Of a DNA stretch of 64,000 nucleotides, positions 51,225 to 58,602 are shown one piece after another; the stretch's first letter is position 1, and every line of letters begins with the position of its first letter. The DNA is from Serinicoccus chungangensis. GTDB taxonomy: Bacteria; Actinomycetota; Actinomycetes; Actinomycetales; Dermatophilaceae. The notes beneath the pieces were generated by a model. The model was not told where the DNA came from. It saw only the letters and a list, made by a program, of their open reading frames with translations, and did not search any database. The position numbers and the translations under genes are program-made. The stretch lies in assembly GCF_006337125.1 (NCBI RefSeq), contig NZ_CP040887.1, forward strand, positions 1,922,001-1,986,000, read 5' to 3'.

Positions 51225-52622
51225 TCAGCAGCCGACGAGGCGCTGCGCGAGGTAGGACTCCACCTGGTCCAGCGAGACCCGCTCCTGGCCCATCGAGTCG
51301 CGGTCGCGGATGGTCACGGCCTGGTCCTCGAGGGTGTCGAAGTCGACGGTGACGCAGTAGGGCGTGCCGATCTCGTCCTGGCGCCGGTAGCGCTTGCCGA
51401 TCGCCCCGGCGTCGTCGACGTCCACCATCCAGTGCTGGCGCAGCCGGGCGGCGAGGTCCTTCGCCTTGGGGGTGAGGTCGGCGTTGCGCGACAGCGGCAG
51501 CACGGCGACCTTGACGGGGGCCAGGCGCGGGTCGAGCCGCAGCACGACCCGCTTGTCGACGCCGCCCTTGGTGTTGGGCGCCTCGTCCTCGGCGTAGGCG
51601 TCGACGAGGAAGGTCATGAGCGAGCGGGACAGCCCGGCCGCCGGCTCGATGACGTAGGGGACGTAGCGCTCCCCGCTGGCCTGGTCGAAGTAGGACAGCT
51701 CCTGGCCCGAGTGCTGGCTGTGCGTGGACAGGTCGAAGTCGGTGCGGTTCGCGATGCCCTCGAGCTCGCCCCACTCGCTGCCGGCGAAGTTGAAGCGGTA
51801 CTCGATGTCGACGGTGCGCTTGGAGTAGTGCGAGAGCTTGTCGGAGGGGTGCTCGAGGTGGCGCAGGTTGTCGGGGTCGATCCCGAGGTCGGTGTACCAC
51901 CGGGTGCGCTCGTCGATCCAGTACTGGTGCCACTCCTCGTCCTCGCCCGGCTTGACGAAGAACTCCATCTCCATCTGCTCGAACTCGCGGGTGCGGAAGA
52001 TGAAGTTGCCCGGCGTGATCTCGTTGCGGAAGGACTTGCCGGTCTGGGCGATGCCGAAGGGCGGCTTCTTGCGGGACGTGCCGAGCACGTTGGCGAAGTT
52101 GACGAAGATGCCCTGCGCGGTCTCCGGGCGTAGGTAGTGCAGGCCGGACTCGTCCTCGATGACCCCGAGGTAGGTCTTGAGCATCATGTTGAACTCACGC
52201 GGGGCGGTCCACGCCTTGTTGCCGCAGTTCGGGCAGGTGATGTCCTCCAGCGGCACGTCGTCGGGGTCTAGCTCCTTGCCCTTGCGCGCCGCCTTCTCGG
52301 CCACCGCCTCCTGCATGTGGTCGACACGGAAGCGCTTGTGGCAGGACTGGCACTCGGTGAGCGGGTCGGAGAACTCGCCCACGTGACCGGAGGCCACCCA
52401 CGTCTGGCGCGGCAGGATGATCGAGGAGTCCAGGCCGACGACGTCGTCACGGGTCTGGACCATCGAGCGCCACCACTGGCGCTTGATGTTCTCCTTGAGG
52501 GCGACGCCGAGCGGGCCGTAGTCCCAGGCCGACCGGGTGCCTCCGTAGATGTCTCCCGAGGGGAACACGAAGCCTCGGCGCTTGCACAGGGACACGACGG
52601 TATCGACGGTGGAGGGAGCCAT
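51225..52622 (-). CDS. glyS: Glycyl-tRNA synthetase (alpha2 type)
   Basis: 465 aa class II synthetase charging tRNA-Gly. N-terminal [20 protein letters not shown] and [18 protein letters not shown] are hallmark segments. A CxxC pair (ECQSCHKRF and [11 protein letters not shown]) marks a zinc-like insert. [44 protein letters not shown] (motif 2) and the GLSRSLM motif 3 region are present. The C-terminal anticodon domain is VAVLPLSRN... . A TAGACT -10 box (52630-52635) lies 7 nt before the ATG. Confidence 0.97.
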   Translation of the reverse strand: MAPSTVDTVVSLCKRRGFVFPSGDIYGGTRSAWDYGPLGVALKENIKRQWWRSMVQTRDDVVGLDSSIILPRQTWVASGHVGEFSDPLTECQSCHKRFRVDHMQEAVAEKAARKGKELDPDDVPLEDITCPNCGNKAWTAPREFNMMLKTYLGVIEDESGLHYLRPETAQGIFVNFANVLGTSRKKPPFGIAQTGKSFRNEITPGNFIFRTREFEQMEMEFFVKPGEDEEWHQYWIDERTRWYTDLGIDPDNLRHLEHPSDKLSHYSKRTVDIEYRFNFAGSEWGELEGIANRTDFDLSTHSQHSGQELSYFDQASGERYVPYVIEPAAGLSRSLMTFLVDAYAEDEAPNTKGGVDKRVVLRLDPRLAPVKVAVLPLSRNADLTPKAKDLAARLRQHWMVDVDDAGAIGKRYRRQDEIGTPYCVTVDFDTLEDQAVTIRDRDSMGQERVSLDQVESYLAQRLVGC

Positions 52623-52629
52623 GTGGCCC

Positions 52630-52635
52630 AGTCTA
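52630..52635 (-). promoter_or_regulatory. -10 box (TAGACT) of glyS, leaderless type
   Basis: On the minus strand TAGACT ends 7 nt before the ATG at 52622. No T-box or long leader is present. Confidence 0.5.
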
Positions 52636-52666
52636 GGTGCCGTGTCGAGGGCCTCCGGACCAGGTT

Positions 52667-52672
52667 TAGGCT
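52667..52672 (+). promoter_or_regulatory. -10 box (TAGGCT) of the DUF6703-like gene, leaderless type
   Basis: TAGGCT ends 6 nt before the GTG at 52679. Confidence 0.45.
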
Positions 52673-52678
52673 GGGCCG

Positions 52679-53020
52679 GTGAGCACCAGCGAACCCTCCC
52701 CCGACCACGGGGCACCGAGCGCCGCGCGCGGCCCCGGACCGGTCCGCAGCGCGGTCGAGCGGGCCAGCCGACCGGCCCTGCTGCGGCTCGCCCGGCTGCC
52801 CGTGTGGCTGCCGTTCCTGGCGCTGCTGCTGCTCATCCTCGGCGGGGGGATCCTCGGCGGCACCGTCGGCTGGGTCCTCGTCGGCGTCGCCCTGGCCTTC
52901 GTCGGCTGGTTGCTCTACCTCTCCTGGCCGCGGCTGACCCGCGTCGAGCGGGTCATGCGGGTGGCGGTCCTGCTGCTCTTCCTCGCCGTGACGGTCGTCC
53001 AGCTGGTCCCCCGCGGCTGA
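52679..53020 (+). CDS. Small membrane protein (DUF6703-like)
   Basis: 113 aa. A polar N-terminus of about 40 residues is followed by three hydrophobic segments: [36 protein letters not shown] and [16 protein letters not shown], with [13 protein letters not shown] between the last two. It resembles small actinobacterial membrane proteins found beside glyS; the family name is tentative and the function unknown. Confidence 0.72.
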   Translation: MSTSEPSPDHGAPSAARGPGPVRSAVERASRPALLRLARLPVWLPFLALLLLILGGGILGGTVGWVLVGVALAFVGWLLYLSWPRLTRVERVMRVAVLLLFLAVTVVQLVPRG

Positions 53021-53073
53021 CCGGGCACCCTGGTGAGGGTCGGGAGGCCCGGGCGCGCGGCATACCTGTCGTT

Positions 53074-53090
53074 TTGACAATCATTATCAA
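53074..53090 (+). promoter_or_regulatory. Zur box over the znuA promoter
   Basis: A 17-bp near-palindrome, TTGACAATCATTATCAA, close to the actinobacterial Zur/Fur consensus (TGAnAATnATTnTCA). Its first six bases are also the -35 hexamer. Bound Zur would block RNA polymerase when zinc is plentiful; zur is the last gene of this operon. Confidence 0.88.
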
Positions 53091-53102
53091 TCTACTGACA
53101 CT
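53074..53102 (+). promoter_or_regulatory. znuA promoter (TTGACA-N17-GACACT), leaderless
   Basis: Perfect -35 TTGACA (53074-53079), 17-bp spacer, -10 GACACT (53097-53102), then 6 nt to the ATG at 53109. The message should start at or beside the start codon. Confidence 0.7.
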
Positions 53103-53108
53103 GGGGGT

Positions 53109-54107
53109 ATGCCTCGTCTGCGCACCCCCGTGATCCTCGCCTCCTGCCTCGCGCTCGCCCTCGGCGCCTGCGGCTCGTCCTCCGGCGGCGACGGCGCGGG
53201 TGAGGAGGGGTCCGGCGAGCAGGCCTCGCTCGAGGTGGTCGCGAGCTTCTACCCGCTGGAGTACCTCGTGGAGCGGGTGGCCGGGGACCGCGCCGACCTC
53301 ACCGTGCTCACCGGGGCGGGCGCCGACCCCCACGACGCCGAGCTGAGCCCGCGCGCGGTGGGCACCGTCGGGAGCGCGGACCTGGTCGTCTACTCCTCCG
53401 GCCTGCAGGCCGCCGTCGACGACGCGGTCGCCGCCCAGGCGCCGGACGACGCGCTCGACGTCACCCCCGTGGCCGACCTCATGGCCGTCGGCGAGGACGC
53501 CGAGGAGCACGCGGCCCACGCGGACGAGCACGCCGGGGAGGGCGAGGACGAGCACGCCGGGGAGGGCGACGGCCACGACCACGGGGGCGAGGACCCGCAC
53601 TTCTGGCTGGACACCGAGCGCTACGGCGAGGTCGCCCGGGCGATCGCGGACCGCCTGGCCGAGATCGACCCCGAGGGCGCGGACACCTACAAGACCAACG
53701 CCGCCGCCGTGGTCGAGGACCTGCGCGCCCTGGACGAGGACTACACGGCCGGCCTGGCGCAGTGCGAGAGCCGCGACCTGGTCACCACCCACGAGGCGTT
53801 CGGCTACCTCGCGGCCCGCTACGACCTCCACCAGCTCGGCATCACCGGGATCTCCCCGGACTCCGAGCCCTCCCCCGCCCGGCTCGCCGAGGTGAGCGCC
53901 CAGGTGGAGGACCTCGACGTCACCACGATCTACGCCGAGCCCATCCTCAGCGACGCCATCGCCAGCACGGTCGCCCAGGAGACCGGGACCCAGGTGCTCA
54001 CCCTCGACCCGGTCGAGAGCCTCACCGACGCCTCGGCCGGGGAGGACTACCTTGAGGTCATGCGCGCCAACCTCGACGCCCTCACCGAGGGCCTCGGCTG
54101 CTCGTGA
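53109..54107 (+). CDS. znuA: Zinc ABC transporter, substrate-binding lipoprotein
   Basis: 332 aa, cluster A-I metal-binding protein. The signal peptide ends in lipobox LALGACGSS. Zinc ligands: His in TGAGADPHDAELSP, His in EDPHFWLDTERYG, His in VTTHEAFGYLAARY and Asp/Glu in the final IYAEPILSD. Between the first two is a His/Asp/Glu-rich loop (about residues 130-160, with DEHAGEGEDEHAGEGDGHDH), typical of zinc rather than manganese carriers. Its stop overlaps the znuC start (GTGA). Confidence 0.95.
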   Translation: MPRLRTPVILASCLALALGACGSSSGGDGAGEEGSGEQASLEVVASFYPLEYLVERVAGDRADLTVLTGAGADPHDAELSPRAVGTVGSADLVVYSSGLQAAVDDAVAAQAPDDALDVTPVADLMAVGEDAEEHAAHADEHAGEGEDEHAGEGDGHDHGGEDPHFWLDTERYGEVARAIADRLAEIDPEGADTYKTNAAAVVEDLRALDEDYTAGLAQCESRDLVTTHEAFGYLAARYDLHQLGITGISPDSEPSPARLAEVSAQVEDLDVTTIYAEPILSDAIASTVAQETGTQVLTLDPVESLTDASAGEDYLEVMRANLDALTEGLGCS

Positions 54108-54853
54108 GCACCGACGACGCCCCCTCCCCCACGGTCATCGACCTGCGGGCGGCCAGCTTCGGCCACCACGGGCGCCCGGTCGTCACCGGGATCGACCTCA
54201 CGGTCACCCGCGGTGAGGTCCTCGCGCTCCTGGGTCCGAACGGCTCGGGCAAGACCACGCTGGTCACCGGGCTGCTCGGCCTGTCCGACCACCTCGGCGG
54301 GACCGTCGAGGTGCTCGGCACCCCCCTGGACCGGCTGCGGGACCGGACCCGGATCGGCTACGTGCCCCAGCGTCATACCCTCACCGGCGGGGTCCGGGCG
54401 ACGGTCGGCGAGATCGTGTCGACCGGGCTCCTCGCGACCCGGCCGTGGTGGCGCCCCGCGGGTCGCCGCGACCGCGACGCGGTGCGCCGTGCCCTGGAGA
54501 CCGTCGGCCTGGCCGACCGGGCGCGTTTCGACGTCGACAGCCTCTCCGGGGGCCAGCAGCGTCGCGTGCTCATCGCCCGGGCGCTCGTCGCCGAGCCCGA
54601 CGTCCTCGTCATGGACGAGCCCACGGCCGGCGTCGACCACGCCAGCCAGGGCGTCCTCGCCGGCGTGCTCCACCGCCTCGCCACGAGCGGCACGACCATG
54701 CTCGTGGTGACCCACGAGCTGGAGGCGCTGCGCGGGGTCGTCGACCGGATCGTGGCGCTGGACGCCGGGCACCTCGCCTTCGACGGGTCACCGCACGGGT
54801 ATGCCGCGCACCAGGCCGAGCGCGCCCGCGCCGCCGGACGGGGGGCGGCATGA
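54104..54853 (+). CDS. znuC: Zinc ABC transporter, ATP-binding subunit
   Basis: 249 aa. Walker A LLGPNGSGKTTLVTGLLG, Q-loop YVPQRHTLTGGVR, signature SLSGGQQRRVLIARAL, Walker B VLVMDEPTAGVDH, H-loop VVTHELEALRG. Coupled by 4-bp overlaps to znuA and znuB. Confidence 0.95.
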   Translation: MSTDDAPSPTVIDLRAASFGHHGRPVVTGIDLTVTRGEVLALLGPNGSGKTTLVTGLLGLSDHLGGTVEVLGTPLDRLRDRTRIGYVPQRHTLTGGVRATVGEIVSTGLLATRPWWRPAGRRDRDAVRRALETVGLADRARFDVDSLSGGQQRRVLIARALVAEPDVLVMDEPTAGVDHASQGVLAGVLHRLATSGTTMLVVTHELEALRGVVDRIVALDAGHLAFDGSPHGYAAHQAERARAAGRGAA

Positions 54854-55908
54854 GCGAGATGCTCGCGCTCGACTTCATGCGCAACGCGCTGCTGGCCGCG
54901 CTGGTGGTGGGCCTGGCCGCCCCCATGGTCGGGATCTTCCTCGTGCAGCGGCGGCTGTCCCTCGTCGGGGACGGCCTCGGGCACGTCGCCCTCGCCGGGG
55001 TGGCGATCGGCGTCGTGACCAGCACCAGCCCGGTCTGGACCGCGCTCGTCGCCGCGGTCCTGGCCGGCGTGTCCATCGAGCTCATCCGGGCCCGCGGACG
55101 CACCTCCGGCGACGTGGCGCTCGCCCTGATGTTCTACGGCGGCATCGCCGCCGGCGTCGTCATCATCAACAAGGTCGACGGGGCGCAGACCGCCAACCTC
55201 ACCGGCTACCTCTTCGGTGCCATCACCACGACCACCTGGGCCGACGTCGTCGTCTTCGCGGCGCTGTCGGCGGTCATCGTCGTCCTCACGGTGGTGCTGC
55301 GCCAGCGCTTCTTCGCCGTCGCCGGCGACGAGGAGTACGCCCGGGCCTCCGGCCTGCCCGTCCTCGCGCTCAACATCGTCCTCGCGGTGCTCACCGCCGT
55401 GACCGTCGTCGTCGCCATGCGGGTCATCGGGCTGCTGCTCATCAGCGCCCTCATGATCATCCCCAACGCGGCCGCCCAGCAGCTGTCCGCGAGCTTCCGG
55501 GCCGCCGGGTGGTGGGCCGTCGGGATCGGCGTGGCCTCCTCGGTGGGCGGGGTGGCGACGAGCTACTACGCCGACACCGCCTCCGGCGGCACCATCGTGC
55601 TGCTGGCCATCGCCCTCTTCGCGGTCGCCGCCCTCGCCGGCACCCTGCGTCGCGCGGTCGCCGCGACCCGGCACCGGCACGCCGAGCGCCACCTGCACGA
55701 GCACGGCCCGGGGTGCGGCCACGAGGCCGTGGTGCACGGGGACCACGTGGACTACCTGCACGACGGGCACCGGCACGCCGCGCACGAGGGGCACTACGAC
55801 GAGCACGCCGACCACGCGTCCGCCGACGCCGAGGCGGGCCCCGGAGGGGTGACCGGGGCCCGGCAGGGACGGCATACCCTGGGAGACCGCGAGGAGGTGA
55901 CCCGATGA
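54850..55908 (+). CDS. znuB: Zinc ABC transporter, permease with His-rich tail
   Basis: 352 aa. The ABC-3 permease core has about eight hydrophobic segments, starting FMRNALLAALVVGLAAPMVG and including VGDGLGHVALAGVAIG, the family ABC-contact region. After about residue 275 comes a cytoplasmic tail rich in His/Asp/Glu (HRHAERHLHEHGPGCGHEA, HDGHRHAAHEGHYDEHADH), a likely zinc-binding or sensing extension, longer than in E. coli ZnuB (261 aa). Overlaps zur by 4 bp. Confidence 0.94.
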   Translation: MSEMLALDFMRNALLAALVVGLAAPMVGIFLVQRRLSLVGDGLGHVALAGVAIGVVTSTSPVWTALVAAVLAGVSIELIRARGRTSGDVALALMFYGGIAAGVVIINKVDGAQTANLTGYLFGAITTTTWADVVVFAALSAVIVVLTVVLRQRFFAVAGDEEYARASGLPVLALNIVLAVLTAVTVVVAMRVIGLLLISALMIIPNAAAQQLSASFRAAGWWAVGIGVASSVGGVATSYYADTASGGTIVLLAIALFAVAALAGTLRRAVAATRHRHAERHLHEHGPGCGHEAVVHGDHVDYLHDGHRHAAHEGHYDEHADHASADAEAGPGGVTGARQGRHTLGDREEVTR

Positions 55909-56291
55909 CCACGACCCGACGCCCCACCCGCCAGCAGTCGGCGGTGATCGACGCCCTGGGCTCGACCCAGGACTTCACCAGCGCGCAGGACCTGCACGCG
56001 CAGCTGCGCGAGTCTGGCGCGAAGGTGGGCCTGGCGACCGTCTACCGGACCCTGTCGACCCTCGCGGACTCCGGTGACGTCGACGTGCTGCGCACCGGCG
56101 AGGGCGAGGCGGTCTACCGCAAGTGCTCCACCGGGCACCACCACCACCTGCTCTGCCGGGTCTGCGGACGCACCGTCGAGGTCGAGGGCCCCACGGTCGA
56201 GCGCTGGACCGACGCCGTGGCCGCCGAGCACGGCTTCACCGACGTGGCGCACACGCTGGAGATCGTCGGCACCTGCTCCTCCTGCCACTGA
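55905..56291 (+). CDS. zur: Zinc uptake regulator, Fur family
   Basis: 128 aa. Winged helix with FTSAQDLHAQLRESGAKVGLATVYRTLSTL. The regulatory zinc site lies in CSTGHHHHLLCRVCGRTVEVEG, and the structural site is CRVCG with the C-terminal CSSC. Placed as the last gene of the operon it controls. AGGAGG lies before the ATG. Confidence 0.94.
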   Translation: MTTTRRPTRQQSAVIDALGSTQDFTSAQDLHAQLRESGAKVGLATVYRTLSTLADSGDVDVLRTGEGEAVYRKCSTGHHHHLLCRVCGRTVEVEGPTVERWTDAVAAEHGFTDVAHTLEIVGTCSSCH

Positions 56292-56308
56292 CCCCGCACG
56301 GCCGCCGC

Positions 56309-57091
56309 TCAGGCCTGCGGCGTGTCCACGGCGCCGCCGTAGCGGCGGTCGCGGGAGGCGTACTGCTCGATCGCCCGCCACAGGTCGCGCCGGTCGTAGT
56401 CGGGCCACAGCACGTCCTGGAAGACCATCTCGGCGTAGGCGCTCTGCCAGAGCAGGAAGTTGGAGGTGCGCTGCTCCCCCGAGCTGCGGACGAAGAGGTC
56501 AACGTCGGGCACCTCGGGGTGGTAGAGGTAGCGCCCGATGGTGCGTTCGTCGACGCCGCGGGGTGACAGGCGACCGGCCTGGACGTCGTCGGCGATGCGC
56601 CGGACTGCGTCGCCGATCTCGGCCCGCCCGCCGTAGTTGACGCAGAAGTTGAGGGTGATGACGTCGTTGCCCTGGGTCTGCCGCTCGGCCGACTCGAGCT
56701 CGGAGATGACCGACCTCCACAGCCGCGGCCGGCGCCCGGACCAGACGACCCGCACCCCCCAGGAGTCCAGCTCCTCGCGGCGCCGGTGGATGACGGCGCG
56801 GTTGAAGCCCATGAGGAAGCGCACCTCGTCGGGGCTGCGCCGCCAGTTCTCGGTCGAGAAGGCGTAGGCGCTGATGCACTGCACCCCGATCTCGATGCCG
56901 CCGGCGATGACGTCCAGCAGCGAGGCCTCCCCCGCCTCGTGCCCCTGCGTGCGCCTCAGGCCGCGCTGGTTGGCCCACCGGCCGTTGCCGTCCATGACGA
57001 TGGCGACGTGCCGCGGGACGAGGTCGCGCGGCACCGGCGGCGGCGTCGCACCCGAGGGGTGGGCGAAGGGCTGCCGGGGTCGGGTGCTCAC
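56309..57091 (-). CDS. uppS: Isoprenyl (undecaprenyl/decaprenyl) diphosphate synthase, cis type
   Basis: 260 aa cis-prenyltransferase making the lipid carrier of cell-wall precursors. The catalytic Asp is in [17 protein letters not shown]. Further motifs: [27 protein letters not shown] and [24 protein letters not shown]. Chain length cannot be told. The GTG at 57091 directly follows the recO stop (TGAGTG). Confidence 0.95.
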   Translation of the reverse strand: MSTRPRQPFAHPSGATPPPVPRDLVPRHVAIVMDGNGRWANQRGLRRTQGHEAGEASLLDVIAGGIEIGVQCISAYAFSTENWRRSPDEVRFLMGFNRAVIHRRREELDSWGVRVVWSGRRPRLWRSVISELESAERQTQGNDVITLNFCVNYGGRAEIGDAVRRIADDVQAGRLSPRGVDERTIGRYLYHPEVPDVDLFVRSSGEQRTSNFLLWQSAYAEMVFQDVLWPDYDRRDLWRAIEQYASRDRRYGGAVDTPQA

Positions 57092-57823
57092 TCAGGGGGT
57101 CCTCTCCAGGTGTCGCAGCGAGCGCACGCCACGCTCCAGGTGCCACTGCAGGTATGCCGCCACGAGCCCGCTCGCCTCGCCCCGGTGCCGGCTCTGGCTG
57201 GTGTCGGCGACGTCCCAGTCGCTGGTGAACAACGCGGCGAGCAGGGCCATGGTCTCCGGCGCGGGCGCGGTGGAGCCGGGCGGACGGCAGACCGGGCAGA
57301 CCGAGCCGCCGGAGGGCACGTGGAACGCGCGGTGCGGCCCGGTCATGCCGCACCGTGCGCAGTTGACGAAGCTCGCCCGCCAGCCGGCGATGGCCAGCGC
57401 CCGCAGGAGGTAGGAGTCGAGGACGAGGCGGGCGTCGTGCTCCCCGGCGGCGAGCGCGGCCAGCCCCCCGGCGAGCAGACGGAAGTGCTGCAGCGCGGGC
57501 GTGCCCTCCTCGGTGAGCTGCTCGCAGGTCTCCAGCATGACGCTGGCGGCGGTCCAGGCCGGGTAGTCGCGGGCGATGGCGTCACCGTAGGGCGCGAGCC
57601 CGTCGGCCTGGGTGATGGTGTCGAGGGAGCGGCCCTCGTAGCACTGGACGTCGACCACCATGCCCGGCTCCAGCCGGGCGCCGAACTTGCTGGAGGTCCG
57701 CCGGACGCCCTTGGCGACCGCGCGGATCCGCCCACGGGTGCGCCCGAGCAGGATGACGATGCGGTCGGCCTCGCCGAGCTTGTACGTCCGCAGCACGATC
57801 GCGGCGTCGCGGTAGGTCGGCAT
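57092..57823 (-). CDS. recO: DNA repair protein RecO
   Basis: 243 aa. The N-terminal OB fold begins YRDAAIVLRTYKLGEADRIV. The C-terminal helical domain has a four-Cys zinc site, VNCARCGMTGPH ... SVCPVCRPP. RecO anneals SSB-coated DNA and helps RecR load RecA. The ATG at 57823 lacks a ribosome site. It is co-transcribed with uppS. Confidence 0.95.
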   Translation of the reverse strand: MPTYRDAAIVLRTYKLGEADRIVILLGRTRGRIRAVAKGVRRTSSKFGARLEPGMVVDVQCYEGRSLDTITQADGLAPYGDAIARDYPAWTAASVMLETCEQLTEEGTPALQHFRLLAGGLAALAAGEHDARLVLDSYLLRALAIAGWRASFVNCARCGMTGPHRAFHVPSGGSVCPVCRPPGSTAPAPETMALLAALFTSDWDVADTSQSRHRGEASGLVAAYLQWHLERGVRSLRHLERTP

Positions 57824-57908
57824 ACCCCCAGTGTCCCACCGAGCGCGGCCGCGGGTCGGCATCCCGCACCGGCGTGAGCCCACGCTGGCGCCATTCGTAC
57901 ACCTGTTC

Positions 57909-57914
57909 TACAGT
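57909..57914 (+). promoter_or_regulatory. -10 box (TACAGT) of alkB, leaderless type
   Basis: TACAGT ends 6 nt before the ATG at 57921. No ribosome site is present. Confidence 0.45.
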
Positions 57915-57920
57915 GGGTGC

Positions 57921-58556
57921 ATGATGCTGCAGGGTTCACTCCTGGACCAGGTCGACGAGGTCGGCCTGCGCCCCCTCCAGGGAGGGGTGCGTCGCACCGG
58001 TCTCGACCACGGGGCCTGGATCGACGTGCGGCCGGGCTGGGTCACCGGCTCCGACGAGCTCTTCTCCCGGCTCGCCCTGGGTGGTCCAGCCGAGGTCGCG
58101 TGGCGCGGCGAGGAGCGGCAGATGTGGGACCGGCAGGTGACCACGCCGCGGCTGCTGCGCTTCTACGCCGAGCGGGAGCAGCTGCCCGACCCGGTGCTGA
58201 CCCGGGCCCGCGAGGAGCTGAGCCGCTGGTATGCCGCCGAGCTGGGTGAGCCGTTCGTCACCGCGGGCATGTGCCTCTACCGCGACGGGCGCGACAGCGT
58301 CGCGTGGCACGGCGACCGCATCGGCCGCAGCAAGGAGCAGGACACCATGGTGGCGATCGTCTCGCTGGGCGCTCCCCGGGCGCTGCTGCTGCGTCCCCGC
58401 GGTGGCGGCGCGAGCATCCGGCACGTCCTCGGCCACGGCGACCTGCTGGTCATGGGCGGGTCCTGCCAGCGGACGTGGGACCACTGCGTCCCCAAGACGT
58501 CGGCCCCGGTCGGACCCCGGATCAGCATCCAGTTCCGGCCCCGCGGGGTGCGCTGA
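57921..58556 (+). CDS. alkB: AlkB-like alpha-ketoglutarate-dependent dioxygenase
   Basis: 211 aa (E. coli AlkB 216 aa). Iron ligands are HGDRIG (HxD, in DSVAWHGDRIGRS) and the distal His in RTWDHCVPKTS. The 2-oxoglutarate arginines are in RISIQFRP. It oxidatively demethylates 1-methyladenine or 3-methylcytosine in nucleic acids by family knowledge. The family MGGSCQRTWDHCVPK block is near-identical to that of other bacterial AlkB proteins. Confidence 0.93.
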   Translation: MMLQGSLLDQVDEVGLRPLQGGVRRTGLDHGAWIDVRPGWVTGSDELFSRLALGGPAEVAWRGEERQMWDRQVTTPRLLRFYAEREQLPDPVLTRAREELSRWYAAELGEPFVTAGMCLYRDGRDSVAWHGDRIGRSKEQDTMVAIVSLGAPRALLLRPRGGGASIRHVLGHGDLLVMGGSCQRTWDHCVPKTSAPVGPRISIQFRPRGVR

Positions 58557-58602
58557 CCGGGTCCGGTGCGGACCTACCGCATGTCCCGTGCGGTGCGGAC
58601 GC

